From assembly GCA_028023455.1 (NCBI GenBank), contig JAQFVV010000032.1:3038001-3102000 (forward strand): 64,000 bases of DNA, read 5' to 3'. Below are positions 38,116 to 48,297 of the stretch, piece by piece. The notes below the pieces were generated by a model. The model made no database searches. It was given only the letters and a program-made list of their open reading frames with translations, and had not been told where the DNA came from. Numbering within the stretch: the first letter of the stretch is position 1; each line of letters begins with the position of its first letter. The position numbers were made by a program, and so were the translations under genes. Origin of the DNA: Epiperipatus broadwayi (Eukaryota > Onychophora > Udeonychophora > Euonychophora > Peripatidae).

Positions 38116-39531
38116 GTGAGTAATTATTACGTTTGATTAATTAGTCATTTTTACTTAAATGTTGTAAATGATTTTTAGGAATTTTTTTTTTAATCTTTCT
38201 GCTATAAATCTATTTATTTAATCATATATAAAAGATATCAATGTTTGTTTTTGAACTGTTGAATATTAATACAAAGAATCTTTGTAATTGTAAATAAATA
38301 AATAGTTATATTTAATTGTTTTTAAAAAATTATATTATGGTCATCTTCATTAATATCCCTAGTAAAATTTCTATAGAAATAATTTTAACATTGAAATGTA
38401 CTGGGGCACAATAAAATTATGGTATTTACTTTTATATAATTATATAAAATATACTCAGACATTGCATAAATATTAATATTGTACTTTATTTTCTATATAG
38501 ATTAAATAAGAATGCAATTCATGTTTTAAATGAAAATAATAGTAATAAATCAAGTTCCAAATTAAAAAATATGAAATGAATGTTTTACTCCCTCTTCACG
38601 TTAACTTAAAAAAAGATATTTAAATGTTGTCTTGCCTTTTTTTTTAATCGTTGATAGCAATTTACTTTTAAATTTAAAACTATTTTTAAGTTGTTTTTTT
38701 TTTATCAAAATGGAGATTGTCTTTTTTTTAAAAATTAATTTCCAAATAACTAGTAATAAATATATGACCAAAATTTTTTAGGACTTTTATATTTATAATT
38801 TAAAGACTATTTCTACACTTCTTTATTATTGTATGTGTGTTACATAATCTTTTATCTTCTAATGTTTTAAAAGTTGGAATTTTTTTATTCTTTTTTTTTT
38901 GTTTTTTTTTTTTGTCTTATGGATGATATTTAAAATTTGTATTGCAAAATAATACCATCAACAACCATTTAGTTAAATTTGGATAAATTTTTTGTATGTA
39001 TTTTGCTTTTTATTTTACTATTTTAAATGTAGCCATTTGATTCTAGATAATTTTTCAACTTTCTTACCTTATTTCTAAAGTTAATCTTGTATATAATATT
39101 GTATTTTTAAATGATAAGCAATAACTTATAATTTTACTTACAAATTGTAAAGCATTTTTTGTTTTAAATTTAGGAGATATTGAGGTCATACTCTAAGAAT
39201 GAAAATGGCTGTTGTATTTTTAAATCTCTAACACATTTTTTTTGTTTTGTTGAGCTTGCATCATAAAAGAGTTTATTTTAAAATTTTGGCATATGAAGCT
39301 TTCATTCTGTAAAGTAGCAAAAATTTTATTTTGTATAATTACTCAGTTGTAATAATATAAATTGAGGTTCTATTAAAATATGAAGAATAAGAACCCCTGT
39401 ACACATTTTTCTATATTCTTTACCTAATCAAAATCTTTATTGGGAGGGGGGGTTGCACATCTTTTTTGTATATAGTTTTTTTTTTTACAGATTTATATTT
39501 TTAATTTTTTATCATATTACTCCATCTTGAT
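38116..39531. other. AT-rich intronic DNA
   Basis: Poly-T and poly-A runs; no coding or RNA signal. Confidence 0.55.
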
Positions 39532-40680
39532 TTTTTTTCTTCATAAGAACTTTATTGATTATATAATATGTTTACATTAATACAATAGTGGAAGAAATTC
39601 AGTTAACGACAAAGCCAGGATGAGGATCATACAACTAGTCTTGCAATTAGGAACAACTAAATGTACAATCCATGCATCATGAACGAAAATTTGGAATGGA
39701 AAGAAGGTCCCATGAAGTCTTAAAAATAAATAAAAGCCGAGATGAGGATCATACAACTAGTCTTGCAATTAGGAACAACTAAATGTACAGTCCATGCATC
39801 ATGAATGAGACAGTCCATGCATCATGAATGATAATTTGGAATGGAAAGAAGATCCCATGAAGTCTTAAAAATAAATAAAAGGGCTATTTCTTTGTTTCAT
39901 TGATAGTCTGAAGCTTTGATATGAATAATTGACCAGGATTATCAATGGTAGGATTAAAGATAAGCATACATCTAATGGACCCATATGCAAAGACTAATAA
40001 AGTGGAAATCCTAATAGACAGAAACACACCATTGCAAATACTACTAATCAGGTTAGTGAAAGTGGGCTTTTGGCTTATATAGATGGAGGTTATAATGTCT
40101 ATAACCTTGAAGCGAGGTACAAGACAAAACATGCAACATGGTCTCATCTCCCATATGACATAAAGAGCAGACCTGGTCTATGCGTGAGAAACCTCTATGG
40201 GTGACCAGAAAATGGTTTGTAGGAAGAGCATTTAGGTTTATCTTGGTTAGAAAGTCTAAATATTTAGGTTCCAGATGCCACTGCTTGAATTTTTTAATAA
40301 TGGTATGATTAGAGAAGAATAAAAGAGATGGACAAGGAGGGGTATTATTATTAATAATATGTCATGTCTCCCAAAAGTTCAATTTTTTGAGAATTTGGTT
40401 TAATAGGTGCAATGGTAAATTTTGAGATGTGTTCTAATAGGGATGACAACCAGTTCTTCTCAGGAAGAGGAGGGATATCTGTAGGGGAAACAGCAGTAAA
40501 GCATAATGCATCAGGGAACCAAGGCAAAATTTATAGGATGGTATTATAGACACGTTAGAATTGGAATGTTGCAATGGAGTGAAGTGCAAGTCCATTGAGT
40601 TTCGTATGTTTTTGAAGGTTTCTGAGGCTAATTGCTACAGTCCTGCCCTTCTAGAAAAGTTTTGAGCATAAAGTATTTAT
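39532..40680 (-). pseudogene. 5'-truncated LINE tail, minus strand
   Basis: On the minus strand this is the same family as 27905-28550. The last open stretch (40147-39884) shares ISQKPT, NGVFLSIRIST and RCML.FNPTIDNP with it. The 3' UTR ends in CAATAAAGTTCTTATGAAG and an A-run at 39532. The zinc-knuckle region is broken by frameshift. Close to its 3' end a 122-bp block is duplicated in tandem (from 39619 and again from 39741), with a further 20-bp repeat of CAGTCCATGCATCATGAATG. No reverse transcriptase region is present. Confidence 0.7.
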
Positions 40681-41461
40681 TTTCCTAATAAACTTTTTTG
40701 TCTTATTAATAATAGTAATATATTTATCAATATTTTTAGTAACATCTTAATTCTTTTTTTTTTTATAAATGTGTATATACTGTTTACTCCATTTGCATGT
40801 ATTATTGTTATATGTATAATAATTAGAAGATTTTTACCAACTATTTTGATGCAAATATTAATAAAATTTCAGCTATAATGTAATTAAGTAAAATATTAAT
40901 TAGAAACAGGCATTGTAAAGTTATGCCATTTAGTAATATTATTCAAACCACTTTAAACCAAAGGGCAATCATTAATGTGCTTCTAGTTTATATCCTAGAT
41001 TTTAAGGTTGGAGATCAGATGTTAATACTTTATATATGTGAAAACTAGATATATAATATTTTCTAATTAGTATCTGAAACTTTTTATGAGAAAATTATTT
41101 AATTGTAAAAATATTTAGGAAGTTATATTGCCAGTTTTTACATATATAAAGTATTAATGTCTAATCTATAACTCTTATATAATCTAAGAGAATAAACTAA
41201 AAGCAAAGTCACTTTTGGTATAAAATGATTCAGACCAATACTATTACTAGATGGCATGATTTCAGTTAGCAGTACTGGTACTGCATTTGATTGTATCATA
41301 GCTGAAATTTATTTGAAAAATCCTGTTGAAATTATTATTTATATTCCTCTATATTTTATAATAATAGTACAGTTATATAGTGACATTTAATTTGTTATAA
41401 TTTTAGGAGTTGTTGAAAATCTTTTAGTGCTCTCTTTTTTATATATAATTAAGATCTTCAA
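40681..41461. other. AT-rich intronic DNA, nothing recognised
   Basis: No reading frame or repeat end stands out. TTTTACATATATAAAGTATT near 41137 is the reverse complement, with small changes, of TTAATACTTTATATATGTGAA near 41022. Confidence 0.45.
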
Positions 41462-41573
41462 ACTGCTTTTTGAGTTTTATTAAGATGTCAAATATGTCGA
41501 GAATAACGTTTTTATGAATTAATGTAGAAAACTTGCACAACACATGCCATCTTAATAAGACTCAAAAAGCAGT
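41462..41573. repeat. 26-bp inverted repeat with 60-bp loop
   Basis: ACTGCTTTTTGAGTTTTATT plus AAGATG at 41462-41487 pairs with its complement at 41548-41573 with one mismatch. No gene is attached. Confidence 0.75.
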
Positions 41574-41726
41574 CAGGAGTACTTCATTTTCATCTGCTAT
41601 GGCTGTTGGTTCATGCTGTAATGTGACTTAGTTAATTAAATTTATAAAGATGGTGCTAGGATATTTTCTTCAGTTCCTAATATTAATTCATTTATATATA
41701 TATTGTACCAGATGAAAAATCTTTGA

Positions 41727-41793
41727 TTCGCATATACTGACAACACGGGCACGGAACTAGACATTTATTTTAAGGGTGGACAGTATATGCGAA
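41727..41793. repeat. Perfect 13-bp inverted repeat (TTCGCATATACTG)
   Basis: TTCGCATATACTG at 41727-41739 and CAGTATATGCGAA at 41781-41793 flank a 41-bp GC-richer loop. It may mark the edge of an inserted element that continues to about 42230. Confidence 0.5.
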
Positions 41794-41899
41794 CCTGAAT
41801 GCACTGGACTAAACTCAGGGAAACAAGATATCTTAAATATTGTTTAGACAATTGAGAAATCAAAGCACAAAGACAAACGTCAGCCAAATTAAGTTTAAA

Positions 41900-42230
41900 C
41901 AAATTTTAAACTTTTATTTAAGAGCAAAATAACTTGTAAGAAAAAGTTTCACAAAAATCAATAGGGTTATCTCAGGCATGTACCAGAAAGACGAAAATGC
42001 AATGTTCTGGCAGACAGACCGATGTTCCAATAGCGAATTATAAAGGGAGGGAGCAAATTTCTTTCAGAAGGGAAGTCACCTAAATGTTGGTTTTTCCATT
42101 TACAGGTATGAAAACAATACGTTCTTGAAATAAATCAACAAAACCAGTGCCAGCGATCTTTTCTAGGCCCCAAAAAAATGTGTCGGGACCCAAAATGTCA
42201 TATGCTAGTAGAAGCTGCATTTTAAAACTA
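41900..42230 (-). other. Unidentified open segment joined to the LINE relic
   Basis: On the minus strand the LINE endonuclease frame runs without a stop into a segment that does not look like a LINE: QLLLAYDILGPDTFFWGLEK, then IAGTGFVDLFQER and a TAG stop at about 42080. An AATAAA-type signal follows on the same strand near 41915. A possible splice acceptor (GGTTAG) precedes it at 42216. I do not recognise the protein. It could be the last exon of an unknown minus-strand transcript, part of another transposon, or a chance frame. The LINE appears to have been broken here and joined to this sequence. Confidence 0.3.
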
Positions 42231-43028
42231 ACCATTTCAATTACAACAAAATTATGATCACTATTACTTACTCTCTCTTCATTATCAAACACCTTAATTT
42301 TCCGTACTTTATTCATTCCCTCTTTCTCTACCAATATATAATCTATTGTGTGGGATATATTATTCCTAGACCATGTATATTGTCCCTCATAAATATTAGA
42401 TAAGTTTCCAATGCTCAAATTTACTCTGACAAAATTTCTTCAAAAGCTGTCCATTTTTATTGTCTACATCATCAATTTCTTCAATATGCCCATTCATATC
42501 TCCTATAACCATTATTCTCTTCCCCTTTTCTTTAAAACTCTGTATATCCTTAACTAGGCACTCATATGTGCTATTGTTCCATACCATTATAGTTTGACTA
42601 TCTCCAGTAGCTATATAAACTATAGCCACCATCCATTCTTGTTTTCCCAACCCTATTTCAAACCACATATGTTCTTGGCATTTAACAGTATTTAAATATT
42701 TTTTTGATATAACACCTATACCACCACCCTTTTTTTCTTTCTCTTTTCTATTTATATCCTGCCATACCAAATCTTCCAAAACAGGTTCTTCTTTTTCTCT
42801 TAGATGTGTTTCCACTACTGCTAATACCTCAAGCTCTTCATTTTCAATTGCTTTGTTTAATTCCTGCCACTTTTCTGGTCTCCTACCACCTTGCTTATTC
42901 AAATACCCAATTTTAACAATTTTTTCTTTCCTAACTACTCTTTTATAATTTTTTATTATTCTTTCTTCTCCATTATGCTTATAAATAACTTGCTTACCAT
43001 TTATTTTACAGACCCATTCCCTCTCCAC
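42231..43028 (-). pseudogene. LINE endonuclease (APE type) relic, minus strand
   Basis: Two overlapping open stretches on the minus strand (43028-42396 and 42418 onward) form one APE-like endonuclease domain broken by a single frameshift near 42410. The motifs appear in the expected order: GYLNKQGGR near the start, AVVETHL with the catalytic Glu, GGGIGVIS, VYIATG, then IGDMNGHI (the GDxN motif), TIDYILVE and SNSDHNFV (the SDH motif). This nicks target DNA during LINE insertion. The reverse transcriptase that should follow is absent. A LINE at 56126-59290 has the complementary part (linker, reverse transcriptase, tail) on the + strand. The 5' side ends at an A-run next to the foldback at 43067. 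Confidence 0.8.
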
Positions 43029-43066
43029 ATCTACATTTATATCTAAATCAACTGCCCTTTAAAATT

Positions 43067-44090
43067 TAAAAAAAAAATCAAGTCAGATGTCACATAATCT
43101 AATTTAATAAGCTTGTATTACAAATGTTATATATAGAGCTTGCAAATAAGCTCTTAACAAGCTTTGCAGAATATCCCCAATCCTAGACCGGTTTCTGCTA
43201 CTGGCGTCCTCAGTGAGGTGCTATGATATTCAAGCATTAGATTAAAAATACCAGGATAAGTCCAGCACTTTATCTAATGCATAACTATTAAATAGAAAAT
43301 CTGAAATTTTCAGACATCCATATGTCTTCCAATCCAGCTATCTAACTTAAATAGCCATATGGGATTGAACTAAGTTGAGATACACCACATATCAATAGCC
43401 TTAGCAATATAAAATCGCCAAAGTCTTAATAGCCAAAAATAAAATTACAAAAAAAAAAAAAAATAAAGTCAGATGTCACATGACCTAATTTAATAAGCTT
43501 GAATTACAAATGTTATATATAGAACTCGCAAATAAGCTCTTAACAAGCTTTGCAGAATATCCCCCAACTGCAGATTGGTTTCTGCTACTCCATCCTCAGT
43601 GAATATCCTAGCACCTCACTGAGGATGCCAGTAGCAAAAATCGGTCTGGGGTTGGATATTCTGCAAATTTTATTAAGAGCTTATTTGCGAGCTCTATATA
43701 TAAGATTCATAATACAAGCTTATTTGTCATGTGACATCTGACTTGATTTTTTTTTTGTAATTTTCTTTGCTATTAAGGCCGTGGTGATTTTACATTGCTA
43801 AAGCTATTAATACATGGTGTATCTGAACTTAGTTCAGTCCCATATGGCTATTTAAGATAGATAGCTGGATTGGAAGACATATGGATGTCTGAAAAATTCA
43901 GATTTTCTATTTAATTGTTATACATTAGATAAAGTTCTGGGCTTGTCCTAGTATTTCTAATTTAAAGCTTGAATATACTAGTACCTAACTTAGGACGCCA
44001 GTAGCAGAAACCAGTCTGGGGTTGGGGATATTCTGCAAAGCTTGTTAAGAGCTTATTTGCAAGCTCTATATATAAAATGTCATTAAATAT
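43067..44090. mobile_element. Four-unit foldback element (direct dimer facing inverted dimer)
   Basis: Unit A (about 43078-43452) and a shortened unit B (43467-43605) point one way; B' (about 43613-43745) and A' (about 43760-44085) are their reverse complements. Unit A starts AGTCAGATGTCACA, carries CAAATAAGCTCTTAACAAGC, GCAGAATATCCCC, a GGTTTCTGCTACTGGCGTCC core with CTCAGTGAGG, then CCATATGGGATTGAAC, and ends in an A-run. The centre is CTCAGTGA...TCACTGAG around a 13-bp loop. It has no coding capacity. Its core (CC..TAGNC.GTTTC.GC...GTCCTCAGTGAGG) and the CATATGGG.-TGAAC..AGTT segment are shared with the foldback at 52.7-59.4 kb. Confidence 0.75.
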
Positions 44091-45282
44091 AGTTCACATA
44101 GTCTATGTTAAATACTGTAACAAATAATATTTTAAAATTTGTTAGACTGAAAAATGGAACCAGTTTAAATTTTTTTGAGCAATTTCTTATTAGAGAATGA
44201 GTGGCTTCCATCTTCCTCAATCTGATAATTATGATCAAATCTCATATGAATTATTAATTGTTAATATTAAATATAGAGCATAAAGGTGTTGTTAATGTAC
44301 ATTACATCTCAAGAATTGTTAATGCTTTTATTAAGTGATGAATTTTTTTTTAAATAGTAGCCCTATATCATTCATTTTTTATTATATTTTACCAGTAAAA
44401 AGTCTTCTTGCATGCACTTGGATTTTTGCGGTACATTAAAATTTCTTCAGTAATAACTTGACATCTAAAGCATTAATGCATTTTCTATTTAGTTAGCAAT
44501 GAAACTGCAATGTCTTCAGATGTTATATAAATTCTGATTTATAGAAAATAAACGATAAAAACCAAGGTCTCAGGATAAGTTTTCAGGCAACAATGAAATT
44601 TCTCTGAAATTAAAAACTTTAGTTCTGAACTCTTGTGTTCTTTTTAGAAATTAGCAATTACATAATATGTGAAAGAATCTTAATTTTATTGCTGGCTATA
44701 TAGCATCCTTGAATAAGATAGAAGAATTAACATAGTACATTAATATAGAAAAACCTTTTTATTTAAATAATTAACCAAAATAAAGATTCAAACTCGGGAT
44801 TGGATTTTTAATGTATTTTAATATTAAATTAGCATGAACACAACGTATATGCATGACAATTTCACTTTTAGACAGAGATTAACATTTATTGCATAAAACT
44901 TAATGATTCTTTATTTGTGTTAACTTGAGTTTTTACAATAGGTTGCTTTAGGTCATGGGTGAGAATTTAATTTGCTACAATAAACTCTGTTTACGCAATG
45001 AATGAAAGATCGATGAATGGTTTACATGAATACGAATAATTTGCAGTACGGTCAAGGTTATAAACCTCATTTGTTTATATTACAAATACTTTCTGTTTCA
45101 TTTTTATTTATTATTATTAGAGTGAAAATACGCATATATGGGAATGGTTCAATTAATATAAAAAAACAAGCATAGACAGCTTTAAACCAAGTGCACTACA
45201 AGATTTTATAAAAGACTTCTCTAAACATGATTCACAGTTTTCATACCATCATGACTTACTGGGCTGAAACAGGCAAAACAAT
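44091..45282. other. AT-rich intronic DNA, nothing recognised
   Basis: No gene, RNA or clear repeat edge was found. Confidence 0.45.
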
Positions 45283-45552
45283 TTAATTAATGGATATTGT
45301 AACTACTAACATAGAAAGGTTAAATATATATAAATAGTAAAGCCCAGCTGGCCAAAGAATAGCTTCGTCATTTGACGTATTTTCCGAGGAAGGCGTATGT
45401 TCGCACATATGGTGAAGCGGTACGAATATTGAGGTAGGTTTGGTAATATGATGAGCTGGCGTATGTAGAGCATCCAAGACCTTAGCCTTGTGTTTCACAA
45501 GGAGTATAATCTCTGATTATGAATGATTTCAAGAGGAAGGGAAAACTTTGGA

Positions 45553-45570
45553 TTCTCGAAGGTTCTCGAA
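45553..45570. promoter_or_regulatory. Sequence matching a perfect four-unit heat-shock element
   Basis: TTCTCGAAGGTTCTCGAA gives four alternating pentamers (nTTCn/nGAAn) with correct spacing, the binding pattern for heat-shock factor. It lies within the GC-richer block, near no recognised promoter of the host gene. In one minus-strand frame it could also be read as coding (FENLRES), so it may be coincidence. Confidence 0.3.
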
Positions 45571-46543
45571 TGACAAAGCATTTGAAATACTAAAGAAATG
45601 TTAAGCTATGCCAGCAGTACAATATACATATGAGAATAAAACTAATGTTTAACATTATAACTTTAACAGTTTAATCCTCTGCATAATGGTATGTATAATA
45701 ATAAATCAGGCTACGAATATCTAATAAGACATGTAATTAATATTTAATTCTTTCATTTAATTAGTCATTTACACTTTCCCATATATGCTTTAAACAAAAT
45801 TAAAGCTTCAGATTACAGTAATTAATACTTCTAAACTGCGATCTTTCATGAACAAAATCAAATAAGAATGATCAACCCGCGGGTCTATTTTAACATAATA
45901 AACATTAAATCTTATAGGGAATGGGTGATAAATAAATTATTATCATTATAATTTACTTTACTTTAAAAAGAAACAATTATAGATTAAACTTGCGAAGTTG
46001 AGCTGAATTGGCATATTAAATAAAAGAAAACTTTAAAAAGATATTATATAATATTATTAAACAAAATGCACAGACTCATAAAGCTAGCATAAGGCGAAAT
46101 CGGAGTTAATATTATAATGAATATATTATGGATTATAGAGAGGTCTTACAAGCAAAGATTAAGTATAAATATATAAAAAACATTAATTAATATTTATAGG
46201 CAAGCACAGACAACTTTACATAGATATTGGACTGTTACCTCTGCATACTCTGGGTCAATGGCTGGATAATTCGCTCTCTGAGCTTCAGTTTAGGATAATC
46301 AGCTTGGTAGTCAGCAATCTTGGTTATTACTACTTCTTCATTGATGACAGCATTTTTCCATGGCAGAAGTTTCGTGTCAGCATTCCGGAGACAACCCCGA
46401 GAGGCACGGGAAAGATGGTTCGGCCCCTACTCAACTGACATTCTTTATCACGCTATATTCTTTCTTGTTATTCTTGTTGGGAAAGAAGGAATGGAAAAAC
46501 TCAATGAGAAAATGAAAGAGAGAAGCCACATCTCCAATCTACT

Positions 46544-46552
46544 CTATTTATA
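46544..46552 (-). promoter_or_regulatory. TATA-box-like sequence, minus strand
   Basis: On the minus strand TATAAATAG occurs within a GC-richer context (GGGACG upstream, GTAGATTGGAGATGTGG downstream). A TCATT initiator-like sequence lies about 35 bp further on. In a genome this rich in A and T such matches arise by chance; the local composition makes this one slightly better than background. Confidence 0.3.
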
Positions 46553-46600
46553 CGTCCCAACTATAACCGGAATGTCTTGGTTCATTTGCCCATAGGCAGA

Positions 46601-47961
46601 TAAGACAATTAATAAATTCTATTTCAGTCCATTCTTAATTAAAAGCAAGATATAAGAAGCTGTTAAGGTTCAAGTCACATTCCAGCTTGAAAGAATTTAA
46701 AGTTAAAAAATAAATGAAACAAAAATATTTCATTAGCGAAATATTTTTAGTTAAAATCTAAAAAAAAACTTTGATAATGAAACAATATTTTAATTAATGA
46801 AAGTCGAGCTTTTAAATGTTTAATTAGTGAAGCAAAACTTCATAATGGATTAATTTGAATCTGCCATCTTGGTTATATCTTCTTTCTTTTATAATTCCAC
46901 AAAATTGAAATTAAATGCGAATACTTTTATAAAAAAATTACAAATTATGTGAATATAAATTTTTCTTTTTACAAAAAAAAATATAAGATCAAAAATAAAG
47001 TCAAAATTATAAACATTTGTTATACAGGAAAGTTTTTGCATATTAAATATATATATATCTGTTGCGTAATAGTTGACGATACTGTTAGTGAATTAAATAT
47101 TATTGCTGGGTTTGAACCCTTGTAGATTGTTAGTTTTTAGGAAGGAGAACATGAAACTCATCACTCTGACTAAAGAATAATTGCTTCAATATTAAACTAT
47201 GCGCAATATTGTAGTTTTTATTATCAATTTTGATGTTTTTTTTTTATTGTTGTTTTGTTTATTCATTCTTGTTTTTAATGTTTATTTCAATATTTGATGA
47301 AATCACTTCAAATTTTTCCTTTTGTAAAGTAGATTTACAAAAAAAAAGATTTTATTAACAACTCTTTAAGATAAATATTTTATCAAGAACTTTGGTGGAA
47401 TCTTTCATATACAATTTTATGGTTACTTTGAGTAACAATATATACAGAGATTGACATTTAGTTTGTAATCTTACCTTTATTTCAGATTTAATATATTAAT
47501 ACCATCAGAGTTTTCAAAACTTTGCGCTCATTTATCTTTTTATTTATTTTTTTCTGAAATTTCATTATTTTTTAATGCTGTTCTTTTAAGAAATTATTAT
47601 AATTAGTTGAATATTTTTATATATCACAAATTTAATTTTATTTAAAGTGCAAAATAGTAACCAATAGTCAATTACATTTATGTTTTTATAGTAGTTGTTT
47701 ATAAATTTTTGAATTAAAAATATAATTAAGATAAATATGTCACACTTTGGGTATGAAAATAATCTAAATAATACAATTTGATATTTAATAATACTAGCGC
47801 CATTTTTTAAAAATTATTATTCAGAAGTTACAAGTTATGAAACAATCACTTAATATATTATCAGCATAGATATATTCCGAGACATGTCCTTTCTTCATAA
47901 AACTTTTTTCTATTATGTCTGTAAATAAGCATTTATTTTATATAGCGTATGTTTACAATTG
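46601..47961. other. AT-rich intronic DNA
   Basis: No gene was found. GGGTTTGAACCC at 47109-47120 looks like a tRNA B box but lacks an A box at the right distance. Confidence 0.5.
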
Positions 47962-48082
47962 TATTACATTCAAATATCAGCCTTTCAAGCTAATTGTGCA
48001 TACGCTTTTGCGAGTGTTAATTATTAACACTCGCAAAAGCGTATGCACAATTAGCTTGAAAGGCTGATATTTGAATGTAATA
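47962..48082. repeat. Perfect palindrome, 60-bp arms, 1-bp centre
   Basis: The left arm (TATTACATTCAAATATCAGC ... TTGCGAGTGTTAAT) is repeated exactly in reverse complement around a single T at 48022. ATTATGTCTGT occurs just outside both ends (47914 and 48082), like a direct repeat flanking an insertion. Such a cruciform-forming sequence is normally lost quickly, so it is either young or an assembly or cloning artefact. Confidence 0.9.
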
Positions 48083-48266
48083 TTATGTCTGTGTAAATTA
48101 CTTTCATTTAAAAAAAAAAAAACATTTTTTTTATTAGTTTATATATAATCTTGCAAATCAATTGGTCAGAAGTCATATTACATTCGAGTACCCAAGCATT
48201 AAGTTGAGTGTGACAATCCTGTTTAATTAACTATACTGAGTAGTATTTCTTTTTTTATATAAATTA

Positions 48267-48297
<31 letters not shown>

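Larger units (their letters stand above)
45283..46600 (-). other. GC-richer block with weak coding signs, unidentified
   Basis: Two patches stand out from the AT-rich intron. On the minus strand 46419-46232 is open without an ATG: NADTKLLPWKNAVINEEVV, then ITKIADYQADYPKLKLRER. It ends at a possible splice donor (CAGAG|GTAACA). A second minus-strand patch at 45510-45283 is open (KVLDALHTPAHHITKPTS...). A TATA-like box lies upstream at 46552. I do not recognise a protein family. It may be a decayed retrotransposon, a relic gene nested in the host intron, or chance. An in-frame stop 14 codons before the first patch and the lack of an ATG argue against an intact gene. Confidence 0.3.

Noticed and set aside
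46320-46595. 91-codon open frame on the + strand (MVITTSSLMT...)
   Set aside because: It is antisense to the slightly more protein-like minus-strand frame in a GC-richer block, and no recognisable motif supports it.
47101-47125. GGGTTTGAACCC as a tRNA or SINE B box
   Set aside because: There is no convincing A box upstream and no stem partners.
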